NCBI GenBank assembly: GCA_028284345.1
Contig: JANQRY010000010.1
Location: 310,001-374,000, forward strand
Direction of reading: 5' to 3'
Length of the DNA: 64,000 nt
Source: Hyphococcus sp.
Lineage (GTDB): Bacteria > Pseudomonadota > Alphaproteobacteria > Caulobacterales > Parvularculaceae
Shown here: in pieces, positions 7,789-17,076 of the stretch
Numbering within the stretch: the stretch's first letter is position 1
How the letters are laid out: each line of letters begins with the position of its first letter
Position numbers and translations under genes: made by a program
Notes under the pieces: generated by a model
Databases searched by the model: none
The model's input: the letters and a program-made list of their open reading frames with translations, nothing else
What the model was told of the DNA's origin: nothing

Positions 7789-9630
7789 CTACTTCTTTTT
7801 ATCGTCGTCCAGATCCGAAACGATTAAGACATCGTAGAGTGGTTTTTTCTCGAAGTCTGTCGTTTCGCCTTTAGGAGACAGCTTCGTTTTAAATTGCTTG
7901 TAGCTGAATTCATCATAACTTCGGGTCAGCCGATGCCTGCCTGACACCTTAAAGTAGATAATCTTGTTCGGGTCTACTTTCGTGTGCCTGGCCCAAGGAC
8001 GGCGTCTGACGTACAAATCTCCCTCCCGTACTTCGCCATAGGAAGCATTGAGTTGCGGCACAAAAAGCGTTGTGGGCGGACTTTTCCAGTTCTCTGGAAA
8101 ATGGAAAATGTTTGCCGCAGTGACGGTGGTCGCCCATGACATCGTGAAGACGTACCGTCGGTTGGGCGGATACTTATACCCAACGATGACCGTTGTGCCG
8201 TCCCGCCAGTCATCGACTTGGTTTACGATTTGGGTCCAGATGATCTTTTGATTTCGCCAAGAGAGAATAACCTGCGACTGCACGACGCCCTGGAATCCGC
8301 TGAGAAGCGCCAGATATCCAGCGACAATTGGCCAAACTACATAGTCGAGGTTTGCGCGAAATTTCTTCGTCAATAACGCAAACGCCCAGACAATTGCAGC
8401 AAATGTCCAAGATGCGCCAATCGTTGCGGCAGTATGTACCGAAGTCGTTCTTCCAAATTGTGTCGTCGGCGGGAAGCGGTGATCCGATACCGCCATGGCG
8501 TAGGCAACAATCCACGCCGCAACGCCGACGAGAAACAGCAAAACCACGTTTTTCTCGCAAAAGAGCTGATCAACGATGCTCCGCCGCGGCAAACGCGCCT
8601 CTGCAGGGGCCTGAGTGTCGGCGGCCGCAGACCGGTCCGGGAGGCGCCACATAATCCGAAGACCGAGATAGCAGCTGACCGCCACGAAAACGACAATAAT
8701 CAAATGCCAGGGCTCGAACTCATCGAAAAAAACACCCGGCATAATCCAATATGCTTTGAGGCTCGTCCATGGACCGACCCAAAGTGCGGTGAACACGCGA
8801 TCAAATCGATCCGCCCACGTTAAATCCGTTATTTCGCTTAGATGACCCTTTGCCTTCGTATTAACACGCACCCAAACGACCGTGGCCAGAACAACGCCTG
8901 ATACGACGGCGTGACTCGCCACTCGGATGACCTTTGATCGGAAGTCTTCAAGGACGAAGAACGGAGCAAGTAAAAACGGAAGAAAACCAAACTCATATGT
9001 TATCAGGGCGAGGACCGAGCACAGATAGGCGAGGATATAGCGGCGGTGTACGTAGCAGAGAATTCCGGCGAGCGCGAAGGTGAGCGTAGGTTGAACGGCG
9101 AACCCTCGAACGATCGTTATCTTGAGCGCGTCGGCAGGAAACAGAACAAACATGATGCCAGCGGCAAGAGCGATCGCCGGCGGCGCAATCCTTTCCGTCA
9201 CCTTGTAGGTCAGGAATGCATTGGTCACAAAAACCAGCATTCCCGCCATGTAAAGGCCATCTAACCCGCCGATATTGAAGCCAGCCATAAACCCGCCGCG
9301 CAAAAACGCCAACCCAAGCGGGCGCCCGCCGCCGCCTGAAGAAAAAAGACTAATGACGTAGTCGAGCATTTCGCCGGGCGTGTACGCCCAGAACCGCGCC
9401 TGGTTGATGTCGTCTTCATAGAGACCGAACAAAGTAAAACGGAGATAGCAGCAAACAAAGGTCAGAACCCAGAGAAAAATCGCGACCTTGGCGGTACGGG
9501 TCGAGAGGATCCGGCCTACTGAGCGACAAGCGCCGCGGATACTCATACGAATGGATTCTAGGTAGGATGTTTGGTTGCCGGATTGCTCCATGATCGCCGC
9601 CGATCGATCTAATTCTGTCGACGTCGCCAT
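7789..9630 (-). CDS. Polytopic membrane protein, candidate GT-C glycosyltransferase
   Basis: 613 residues with about ten hydrophobic segments, the first at residues 49-70. Just after the first segment is FGLYEDDINQARFWA; an acidic pair (ED/DD) in the first periplasmic loop is the catalytic hallmark of GT-C enzymes that use polyprenyl-phosphate sugars. Long loops follow (SLFSSGGGGRPLG, PTTQFGRTTSVHTAATIG). The C-terminal 120 residues are hydrophilic and end in an acidic and lysine-rich tail (IVSDLDDDKKK). It most resembles unnamed GtrII-like or glucosyltransferase-like membrane proteins of surface-glycan loci. A GT2 that could supply a lipid-linked sugar lies divergently at 9900, a pairing typical of GtrB/GtrA-type systems. 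The specific reaction is unknown. Confidence 0.65.
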   Translation of the reverse strand: MATSTELDRSAAIMEQSGNQTSYLESIRMSIRGACRSVGRILSTRTAKVAIFLWVLTFVCCYLRFTLFGLYEDDINQARFWAYTPGEMLDYVISLFSSGGGGRPLGLAFLRGGFMAGFNIGGLDGLYMAGMLVFVTNAFLTYKVTERIAPPAIALAAGIMFVLFPADALKITIVRGFAVQPTLTFALAGILCYVHRRYILAYLCSVLALITYEFGFLPFLLAPFFVLEDFRSKVIRVASHAVVSGVVLATVVWVRVNTKAKGHLSEITDLTWADRFDRVFTALWVGPWTSLKAYWIMPGVFFDEFEPWHLIIVVFVAVSCYLGLRIMWRLPDRSAAADTQAPAEARLPRRSIVDQLFCEKNVVLLFLVGVAAWIVAYAMAVSDHRFPPTTQFGRTTSVHTAATIGASWTFAAIVWAFALLTKKFRANLDYVVWPIVAGYLALLSGFQGVVQSQVILSWRNQKIIWTQIVNQVDDWRDGTTVIVGYKYPPNRRYVFTMSWATTVTAANIFHFPENWKSPPTTLFVPQLNASYGEVREGDLYVRRRPWARHTKVDPNKIIYFKVSGRHRLTRSYDEFSYKQFKTKLSPKGETTDFEKKPLYDVLIVSDLDDDKKK

Positions 9631-9899
9631 TATCCCAACTCGCTTGTGCGGCGCAGCTTTGCCTGAAGCCTAAGAAGCCGGTTCGCGCCACAAACACCGA
9701 GCGCCACGGCATAGATGCGTCTTAATAAACAGATGTTTGGATTCTTCGTCAACGAATCAGTAATGGGTTTCCCAGGCGGTATTTCGGTATCGGCGCGACC
9801 CAGCGGCGCTCAGCGGCTGGCACAGCCCCGCGGGGGATAGACGCTTGACTCAGGCAGATTCTTAGGATTTGACGACGGAACTGCAGGAGGCGGAATTTC

Positions 9900-10745
9900 A
9901 TGGCGCTAAATGAACCAGCGACCCCGTTACAGCTCGAAGTAGTGATACCGCTCTATAACGAGGAAGATATTGTTCGCGAAAGTGTTTTGACGCTCAAAGA
10001 ACATATTGACCGGATTGTCGGCGAATCCGCTTGGCGCTTTATTCTCGTGGACAACGGCAGCGATGACCGCACGAGGGAGATCATAACCGAGCTGTTGAAT
10101 GAAATCGGCGGCGGCCTTTACGTATTTGAGGCGGAACCAAATTATGGCCGTGCGCTACGCGCCGGTTTAAACGCCGCAACAGCAAGATACGTACACATCT
10201 GCGATATTGAACAATGGGATATACCATTTTTGACGTGGGCATGGAAAAGTCGTTGCGATCATGACTATTTTATTGGATCGCGCCGATCCGATCCGACCAT
10301 CCAGAAACCTCCTTTTATGCGCCGCTTGCTGAGTTGGGGGCTGAACGCACTGATCCAGCTATTCTTTTCCTACATGGGAACTGACACTCACGGCCCAAAA
10401 ATGATCGACATGAAGGCGATGCGGCCGATCATTGATTCCTGTGTTTGCGATCGCGGCCAATTCGATTCCGAAATTGTATTGCGTGGAGTGCGCGCAGGGC
10501 GGCGAATCGCTGAGGCGCCGATTGAGCATCGCGAGCACCGCCCGCCGAAATTTCGTATCATCAAAAAAATCGGCTGGAACATAGTTGCGTTCACGCGATT
10601 GAATAGAGTTCTAGCGGACGTACCGTACGAAGGTCTGGTGCGATTTCGCCAATACAATAGATGGGACGTTCTTGAAGCTTATGAGTCTAGCAATGAAAAG
10701 ACCGGTCCCGTTGAGAAACCAACGCCTGCGGCAGCAACTATTTAA
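9900..10745 (+). CDS. GT2 glycosyltransferase (DPM synthase-like)
   Basis: 281 residues; GGAGG lies nine bases before the ATG. The GT-A fold is clear: LEVVIPLYNEEDIVRESVLT at residue 13, LVDNGSDDRTREII and a GRALRAGLNAA helix. The usual DXD region reads HICDIEQWDIPF, so the metal-binding acids are D and E rather than a clean DxD. The layout resembles dolichyl/polyprenyl-phosphate sugar synthases but lacks C-terminal membrane segments, so it is probably cytosolic or peripheral. The divergent GT-C-like membrane protein at 7789-9630 would be a natural user of a polyprenyl-phosphate sugar. The last 25 residues are Pro/Glu-rich and look unstructured. Confidence 0.8.
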   Translation: MALNEPATPLQLEVVIPLYNEEDIVRESVLTLKEHIDRIVGESAWRFILVDNGSDDRTREIITELLNEIGGGLYVFEAEPNYGRALRAGLNAATARYVHICDIEQWDIPFLTWAWKSRCDHDYFIGSRRSDPTIQKPPFMRRLLSWGLNALIQLFFSYMGTDTHGPKMIDMKAMRPIIDSCVCDRGQFDSEIVLRGVRAGRRIAEAPIEHREHRPPKFRIIKKIGWNIVAFTRLNRVLADVPYEGLVRFRQYNRWDVLEAYESSNEKTGPVEKPTPAAATI

Positions 10746-11269
10746 TGTTACTCGGACGAGTATAACGCCCGAAGGTTTATTATAAGTGAGGATACTGTCA
10801 CGATAAATTGCAACGTGTTTCTTATTAGACTGCCGAGCATCTGGAAAATCCGCCGGGATTCATCGATAAGTTACTTAAGCTGGGCCGGGGCTGATTGTCT
10901 CTACGACCTACGAGACACCCGCAGGCATGATAGAAGGCCATATTCAGGACCCGATAGATTTCGATAAATTCCGGAATTGGTTTCCCGTCGACTTTGACGC
11001 GTGGTTCGTATGCCATCACCCAAGCCGCAAGATCAGCCATATCGTTGCTGCGATTAGGCAGTCTCATCCTGCGAACAACTAACGGTTCTGCGAGGCCGGC
11101 GCACCGCTGAAAATCGCGCCGTCAACATTCGCCAGTATAAACAGCGGGACGCGAAAGCACCGAACGTGGCGTCCAAGAATATTGGCACAAGACGTGGAGG
11201 AAATTATTCGCGACGGCGATATGGCGCTGGCCGCAGCGGCGCCTCGCAGGCCTTTAAGCGTTTGAAGAG
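10746..11269. other. Gene-poor stretch of about 520 bp with broken coding debris
   Basis: No intact gene is seen. A minus-strand fragment at about 10825-11130 is annotated as a possible pseudogene. On the plus strand, near 11190-11270, a frame reads LAQDVEEIIRDGDMALAAAA before a stop, again protein-like but with no start. I cannot name either. The stretch separates the GT2 at 9900 from the convergent sulfotransferase fusion at 11270. Confidence 0.45.
10825..11130 (-). pseudogene. Unidentified coding fragment, probably a broken gene
   Basis: A minus-strand frame, open from a stop near 11130, reads RDFQRCAGLAEPLVVRRMRL and then MADLAAWVMAYEPRVKVDGK PIPEFIEIYRVLNMAFYHA, which has the composition and secondary-structure pattern of a real protein. 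After about residue 70 it becomes degenerate (serine- and asparagine-rich). The frame overlapping from 11309 down to 11079 ends with protein-like VPLFILANVDGAIFSGA, so a frameshift near 11110-11130 could join the two. An ATG-initiated 80-codon frame exists at 11067, but I see no ribosome-binding site. I do not recognise the family; a small intact gene remains possible. Confidence 0.3.
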
Positions 11270-13021
11270 CTACGATTGGGCGGTCGCTGCATCGACAACC
11301 TTGTCCCACCAGTAATCAAGCGTGAGGCGATGGAGCGTTTCAGCGCGGTTGGCCGGCACGTCATGCGCAGGCGCAAGCTTGCGGCGCCAGGCTTCCAGTC
11401 TTTTCTCCGTAATCTCGTCCGCTGCCCAATCATCAATGAACGCGACCGGAAGACACCGGTACGCAGGCTCCAAAGCGTTTCGACGAATAATTGGGATAGC
11501 GCCATGGAGGATCGCCTGCCATGCCTTCGGCGATGGATCGACGCCCCCGCCCTCGACACACAATACAAAAGTGTGGCGCGATAGCATTTTCAAATACTCT
11601 TTGAACGGCAGTTCGCCTTCAACGATCGTGCACCATTGCGCCCATTCATTTTTCGCGATGCTTAGTACAGACTTACGAAGCGCCCATTGCGCGCCATCGC
11701 GGACGCGGTGCCCGCACAATATTTTCAGCGGACGATTTTTATGGCTCCGGAGCGATGGCACAGCGATCTTTTGCGGTGCGCCGCCGTCATCAAAAACCCA
11801 TCCGGTCGGCATCGGCACAAACCGCTCATCACGGCCATCAACGAGATTTTCTACAAACCATTTTTTTATCAATCGGTGATTGAGGATTCTTTCGATTGCG
11901 GCGCGCTCAGTATCGTCAAATTGCCGCCACCGCTTATCGGTTTGACGCGGCAGGGTTACGTCTTCAGAACCGCTTACGAGAACGACTGGCGCCGTTAATC
12001 GGGGCAGCACTGTGTCGGCAAATTGCGTTATCGCGACGAAGGGCGACCGCATAGACAGGAAGATATGGCGCGGCTGCGACGTATCGCGGTGCCGGCGTAT
12101 CGCAATCTTTGAATCGATATTATCGCTTAACACCAACCAATCACAACGCGCGGCGATTCCCGAACTTTGATAATTATCAACACCGGTATTCTTGGGAAAC
12201 AAGCGCACGCTATGCGGTGTCAACAGATCGGGCGGCCCCTTGTCCGCGACATGGTCGCCTTGTTCATCAGTGTCGGACCGAAATGTCTTTGTTGCGCGCG
12301 CTCCCCTAACTTTTCGCGCACGTTGCAACGTCCTGCGCGCCGCAGTCTGCAGCCGCCGGTGGATGGTGCGCAAAGGCGGCGGCAATTCACGGTGGCGCGC
12401 GGTGTCGTTTCGGCGCAACCTATTTTCAAAGAACGCGAAGCCGTTTGCCGGCTTGTTCAATTTCGCCGCTTCGCAGATCGCTTCCAGCCCCCGCAGATAC
12501 TGCGAAGGAGGCCAATCGAAATTGACGACGGCGACATCTCGCTCTTCACAAACCGTAAGCAAACGCTCGTTGTAGGCTCGCCAAAGCGCCAGTCCTTTTT
12601 CGATTGTGAAATCATTCCGTTTGTGCAGCGATCTCGCCACTGCAAACGGGTCGCGAAACGTCGCGATAAAGTTTGCGTCGGGTAGAGACTCGAGCCAACC
12701 GTCCAGCGTGAACAATGTTCTCGGATCCTTGAACCCCCAAACGGGATCATGGGCAGTTGCCTTGACTAGATGCTTGCGCCAAATCTTGTGGTCATCACGC
12801 CACACAATACGTTCTGTTGGCGGACTATCCCACGTTGAACCGGCTGTCGCGAGGACAGCGTCGTTGATCTCCATAAAAGCGACGTTTTCGCGCGTGCCCT
12901 TCTCATTACAATGCGCTTTCTCGTTGACGTCGCCAAGATGCAAACCCGCCTCCCCAAGACTACCGGTGAGGCAACTCGTACCGCTACGGTGCATGCCGAG
13001 AATGATAATGGCGCGGGACAT
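11270..13021 (-). CDS. Sulfotransferase domain fused to exostosin-like glycosyltransferase domain
   Basis: 583 residues. The N-terminal domain (about 1-200) is a PAPS-dependent sulfotransferase: the 5'-phosphosulfate loop GMHRSGTSCLTGSLGEAG at residue 9, then GFKDPRTLF and the 3'-phosphate-binding strand FIATFRDPFAVARSL near residue 118. After a basic linker (about 205-250) the C-terminal part (about 290-575) resembles exostosin-type glycosyltransferases: KILCGHRVRDGAQWALR at 433, FVLCVEGGGVDPSPKAWQAI at 485, then LHGAIPIIRR. No signal peptide is seen, so it is likely cytosolic. One polypeptide may add a sugar and sulfate the growing glycan. It is one of two sulfotransferase-domain proteins here and is followed on the same strand by the end of a broken gene. 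Confidence 0.82.
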   Translation of the reverse strand: MSRAIIILGMHRSGTSCLTGSLGEAGLHLGDVNEKAHCNEKGTRENVAFMEINDAVLATAGSTWDSPPTERIVWRDDHKIWRKHLVKATAHDPVWGFKDPRTLFTLDGWLESLPDANFIATFRDPFAVARSLHKRNDFTIEKGLALWRAYNERLLTVCEERDVAVVNFDWPPSQYLRGLEAICEAAKLNKPANGFAFFENRLRRNDTARHRELPPPLRTIHRRLQTAARRTLQRARKVRGARATKTFRSDTDEQGDHVADKGPPDLLTPHSVRLFPKNTGVDNYQSSGIAARCDWLVLSDNIDSKIAIRRHRDTSQPRHIFLSMRSPFVAITQFADTVLPRLTAPVVLVSGSEDVTLPRQTDKRWRQFDDTERAAIERILNHRLIKKWFVENLVDGRDERFVPMPTGWVFDDGGAPQKIAVPSLRSHKNRPLKILCGHRVRDGAQWALRKSVLSIAKNEWAQWCTIVEGELPFKEYLKMLSRHTFVLCVEGGGVDPSPKAWQAILHGAIPIIRRNALEPAYRCLPVAFIDDWAADEITEKRLEAWRRKLAPAHDVPANRAETLHRLTLDYWWDKVVDAATAQS

Positions 13022-13123
13022 TTTCAGTTTTTGATTCTATACAACCGCAAACGAAACGCAGATGCAGAAATAACAAGCATCGCTCAGCGGACCCAAAACA
13101 GCCAAGCGCATTGAAAGCGCGCC

Positions 13124-14038
13124 TTATAGAGGGTCATAGACCAACCTCTCACATAACTTTCGATGGTGTTCTGACCGCACGATTTCCTCTTTCAATTCCG
13201 GCGTCAACTCTCGCCTTTCCCGGGGCTCAATCGTCGCGCCTCTTCTCCCGCTGTCGCCCGAAAAGTCAAAGCTGTCGAAGACGTCGGCAAACTTCGAAAA
13301 GTAGTCGAGAGCCAACAAGCCGCACATCTGCTTCATCGTCTCCTGAGGGCGGATGACGAAGTCCTCATATTTTACAATCGGCGCCCCCTCATGCCGATCG
13401 AGAAAAATCAAATACCGCCGACAATATTCATCGAATGTCGATGGCAAAAAATGTTTATGCCAGTTCTTATCGACCATTGACGCATAGCTGTCGATCGGAT
13501 CGCGCACGGACACCAGCGACTTGACGTCAAAGTTGGCCGTGACGGTTTCATATAGCGTCGGCGCATCGATATCTGAGTCGGCCGTCAGAAAATGACTATG
13601 ACTGTGGTCTCTAAGAACCAAAACACGGCCGATATTCGCCTGTTCTTTAAGCAGCAGCGAAATATCGGTCACGAAGACGCGGCGGATAAGGTCAGCATCA
13701 GCGTTCTCATCGCCTTGACGGATTAAGGAAACCATATCTGTTGGCGAAAAGAGCGATGCTTTTCTCTTACGGATCAGCGGGCTCGTAAAATCAATTTCGT
13801 TTAGCAGCAGCACATTCGACATCGACGCGATACATTTCGCAAGCATCGTCCCGCCGGTACAGGACAGTTGATGTAACGTCCGTATTGGCTCATTCGTCAG
13901 TCTGCGGCGCGGCTTGCACAGGGCCATCGCCGTCTTCAAAGATGCGATTGGATCGCGCGCGGCGCCATCGATATCAATCTCGGGAACGGCGCCCGGCTCC
14001 AACGCCGCAATCGCCCGCTCCAGATGATAATCGGCCAT
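13124..14038 (-). CDS. Sulfotransferase family protein
   Basis: 304 residues. The PAPS 5'-phosphosulfate-binding loop is HQLSCTGGTMLAKCIASM (from about residue 57) and the 3'-phosphate-binding element is SLVSVRDPIDSYASMV near residue 155. Downstream, IVKYEDFVIRPQETMKQMCG is the usual YEDL-type helix region of bacterial sulfotransferases. The length fits the family. It is transcribed in the same direction as the neighbouring fusion genes on both sides (13021 and 14086), with short gaps, and probably shares their transcript. The likely role is O-sulfation of a sugar in the surface glycan; no APS/PAPS synthesis genes are in the window. The chemical position modified is unknown. Confidence 0.85.
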   Translation of the reverse strand: MADYHLERAIAALEPGAVPEIDIDGAARDPIASLKTAMALCKPRRRLTNEPIRTLHQLSCTGGTMLAKCIASMSNVLLLNEIDFTSPLIRKRKASLFSPTDMVSLIRQGDENADADLIRRVFVTDISLLLKEQANIGRVLVLRDHSHSHFLTADSDIDAPTLYETVTANFDVKSLVSVRDPIDSYASMVDKNWHKHFLPSTFDEYCRRYLIFLDRHEGAPIVKYEDFVIRPQETMKQMCGLLALDYFSKFADVFDSFDFSGDSGRRGATIEPRERRELTPELKEEIVRSEHHRKLCERLVYDPL

Positions 14039-14085
14039 TACCGCAGCTCTGTTCTCCGCGCCGCCGGATTGCCGTGACCTGCTAT

Positions 14086-17076
14086 TCAGGACTTTCTCCT
14101 CAATGACTCCAATTGTTGGCGCGCCGCCTTGATATGCGCATACGCCTCATCGAGACGATCTTTCTGCGCGTCGCTGTGCTTGGCAAGAGCCCGATATTTT
14201 TTCTGCAGCGCGCGAAGATTGTTGTCGCTGATCGTCTTTTTCTGCTCAGCCCGCGCCGCATCTTTTTCGGCGCCGGAAAGCTCCGAGAGCCGAGCCTTGT
14301 ATTCTTCCAGTTTTCCAACTTTTTCCTGAAGCGACGCTCGCTCTTCAGACATGGACTTGATTGCGCTTTCCTGCTCGCCGATCCGATTTTGCAGTTCTTC
14401 GATTTTTTCTTTGCTATCCGTTTCGGAGCGACGCGCTAAATCAAGATCCGCCTCCAAACTGTGTAGGCCGTCTTCGATCTCGGCGATAGCATGATCCAAC
14501 TCAGCCTCAGTCCGTACGCGAGCATTGAACTCAAACAGCATCTCATCTGCTTTCGAAACCAACTCCGACACATTCTTGTCAATCTTGGCCAAACTGACAT
14601 CGTGCTCGAACAACCGTTGCTTCAGACGGTCGCTTTCGCGACGCACAAAGCCATCCATGCGCATCAACAACCCGTCGCGCACTCTCCGATATTCCTCTTC
14701 CGTATTCGCTCGCTCGGCGCTGATCTTGCGCTCCAGCTCACTGCGCAATGCTATTGTCTCAGCCGAAAGCAAACCGATACGATGATATGCCCAGACGCCG
14801 AGAACGCACAGCATTGCAAACAGAGCGAACAGCAACGCCCCGCCTGATATCAGCACTCGGCTCTGAAAATCAGGCTGCGCAAGACCGGCAAAAAATATTA
14901 ACCCAAAAACAACTGCCGCCGGCGCAACCAAAAACCACCGACGCCACATAGCCGCAAGCGCGCGCCTAAAGAGCCGAACCATGGCAAAAAGGCGCGGCGA
15001 GCGTCGCTTTAGGCGTTCGCCAAATACGGCGTAAAAAGGACGCGCAACGGCGGGCGGCGCCCCTGCCGGCTGCGGCGCGTGCTTCGCGTTCGTCTGGATG
15101 TTCACGGGCATCGCCTCCGGCCGCAGACCATTGCGGCGCCGTAACGAAGACGAAAACGCAGACCGCACCGTGTCAAAGCCCGGATCGTCCTTGAACGCAA
15201 GCAGGTTACCCCAGGCATCCGCCGGGATTTCCGTACTTTCCGTGAATAAATTGATGCGTCGCCAGTCATGTGGAATTCCGTAACGGATAATAGGGTGCCA
15301 TTCGCTGATGTAAACGGTGTAGTCTCGCGCCACCAGATACGCTGCAGTATCACGCCATCTGTGACCCATTGGAATTGTTTTGGCGTCCTCGAATTCACAT
15401 TCGACGACGTCAGGACGAATAGTCTCCCAGGGCACGCCTTTAAGGACGGCATAGTCGAACCCCTCAACGTCGATCTTTAAGAAATCGATTGAAGAGATAC
15501 TGCGCTCACGGATTATTTCTTCAACCGTTGTTACATCGACGCGACCAACTTCTTCATGGCTTTCGCGAAACGCAGAAAGTCCGCTAATCCCGGTGCTTTC
15601 TTGCGATGCATAAAACAAAACATCGCGTTTCGGCTCGTCTCCGACGGCCCGCGCATCGATCGACACAGCGCTCACGCCAGCATAACGCTGCTCCAGTTTT
15701 ACGCGGTTCGCCGGATCGGGCTCAAAACAATGAATGGTCCAGCCCATTTCCTCAAAGTAACTCGCGGACGTACCGAAATGCGCGCCGACATCGATCATGA
15801 CGTGCTTTCGGCCGCGACGGCCTGACAACAGGCGCGCAACGATTGCGGTTTCATCAAGATGGGCGCCTACGCTCCTCGGCTCCTCTGACGAAACGACGGC
15901 ATCGCAAGCGGACCTCCGCGACGCTGTATAAAGCGCGTGGGCCAGCTTCTCGCGCGCCGCAAAAATATTGAAATGCTGAAACGCAACGCGTCTCGCTTGC
16001 GCCCCAAGGCGCTGACGCCGGTCGGATTCCTTCGCAAGTTGCGTCAATGCAATGGCGACTTCGTCAACTGAGCTCTTCGTGACCCGTACGCCGACGTCAA
16101 GTTTATCCAGCGCCGAGATCGTAGCGACATCAGACGGACCAACCGCCAGCAACGGCGCTCCGCTGGCAAGACATTCGGGCAGTTTGTTCGCGAGCGAATA
16201 CTGGATGTACGTCTTGGATGTTGTATCGAAATTATACGCAATGACGGTAATGTCCGCCTCTCTAAGCCACGCACGATATTTCGACGGCTCGAGGTCAGCG
16301 ACAACCATGTGTGTATTCTTGAAGTCTTTTAAATGTGGCGCCGCAAGGCGTCGCCACATCTCGCGCGTCTTGATTTCGAACTTGATCTTCACGCCTTGGT
16401 CGACAAGCTGTTCTACGGCCCGCGCAACCATCACAACCGATGACAGGGTCATGTTCTCCGCCAGCGAACCGGCGTAGCGGACCTTCAGAACGCCATCCTC
16501 TTTGCGCGGCGCCTCCGGCCAATCCGCTGGATCGACGCCATTTGCGACCGCTGCAAAACTCAATCCGTATCTGCGTTGGAAAGCGCCAGACATAGCGTCG
16601 GAAATGGACAGCCGAACAACAGATCGTTGCAACAGATCACGCCAATCGCGCTCAAGACCAGCCGCCGCCGCAGAGTCTTGATGGGCCAACGCGGCGGGCC
16701 AGTCATCCATGATCCAAGTAACGAGTGGTTTTTGAAGGCGTTCGATCAACTGCATCGCCGCATGATGAAGGTGCGCGGTGCGCGGCGCAGGACGGTAGAG
16801 AATGACCTCCGGGTCGAATTGCCTCGCCAGCTTTTCTATCACAGAAACTGACGCGCCGTCTCCATTCGCAAACGTCCGCTCGCCGTTATTGGAAAACACC
16901 CCAAGCCTGTCACCGTCAGCAACAAAGAGCTGCATAAGCGCATTTTTAGGCCAGCCGGCGAACAGCGCAGACTTCAATTCGCCTGTAGCCGTCGCATCGC
17001 CAATCCTGGTCATATCAATCAGGAAAACACGGGGACTCAAAGATGCGGCCTGATTTGCGTTGCCCGCGCCGATCAT
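14086..17076 (-). CDS. Glycosyltransferase / FkbM methyltransferase fusion with membrane anchor and coiled coil
   Basis: 996 residues from the ATG at 17076. An upstream GTG at 17214 would add 46 residues, but they are basic and low in coding character and have no ribosome-binding site, whereas CAGGG precedes 17076. Order of parts: a GT-B (GT4-like) glycosyltransferase at about 10-390 with ANGVDPADWP, VRYAGSLAENM and the nucleotide-binding YSLANKLPECLASGAPLLAV; an FkbM methyltransferase at about 420-630 with VMIDVGAHFGTSASYFEEMG, CFEPDP and FLKIDVEGFDYAVLKG; two hydrophobic segments at about 715-733 and 742-763; and a 220-residue heptad-rich coiled coil to the end. The enzyme domains are probably cytoplasmic and tethered to the inner membrane, with the coiled coil acting as a ruler or scaffold. 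Such length-control coiled coils are known in some O-antigen systems; applying that here is inference. Confidence 0.82.
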   Translation of the reverse strand: MIGAGNANQAASLSPRVFLIDMTRIGDATATGELKSALFAGWPKNALMQLFVADGDRLGVFSNNGERTFANGDGASVSVIEKLARQFDPEVILYRPAPRTAHLHHAAMQLIERLQKPLVTWIMDDWPAALAHQDSAAAAGLERDWRDLLQRSVVRLSISDAMSGAFQRRYGLSFAAVANGVDPADWPEAPRKEDGVLKVRYAGSLAENMTLSSVVMVARAVEQLVDQGVKIKFEIKTREMWRRLAAPHLKDFKNTHMVVADLEPSKYRAWLREADITVIAYNFDTTSKTYIQYSLANKLPECLASGAPLLAVGPSDVATISALDKLDVGVRVTKSSVDEVAIALTQLAKESDRRQRLGAQARRVAFQHFNIFAAREKLAHALYTASRRSACDAVVSSEEPRSVGAHLDETAIVARLLSGRRGRKHVMIDVGAHFGTSASYFEEMGWTIHCFEPDPANRVKLEQRYAGVSAVSIDARAVGDEPKRDVLFYASQESTGISGLSAFRESHEEVGRVDVTTVEEIIRERSISSIDFLKIDVEGFDYAVLKGVPWETIRPDVVECEFEDAKTIPMGHRWRDTAAYLVARDYTVYISEWHPIIRYGIPHDWRRINLFTESTEIPADAWGNLLAFKDDPGFDTVRSAFSSSLRRRNGLRPEAMPVNIQTNAKHAPQPAGAPPAVARPFYAVFGERLKRRSPRLFAMVRLFRRALAAMWRRWFLVAPAAVVFGLIFFAGLAQPDFQSRVLISGGALLFALFAMLCVLGVWAYHRIGLLSAETIALRSELERKISAERANTEEEYRRVRDGLLMRMDGFVRRESDRLKQRLFEHDVSLAKIDKNVSELVSKADEMLFEFNARVRTEAELDHAIAEIEDGLHSLEADLDLARRSETDSKEKIEELQNRIGEQESAIKSMSEERASLQEKVGKLEEYKARLSELSGAEKDAARAEQKKTISDNNLRALQKKYRALAKHSDAQKDRLDEAYAHIKAARQQLESLRRKS

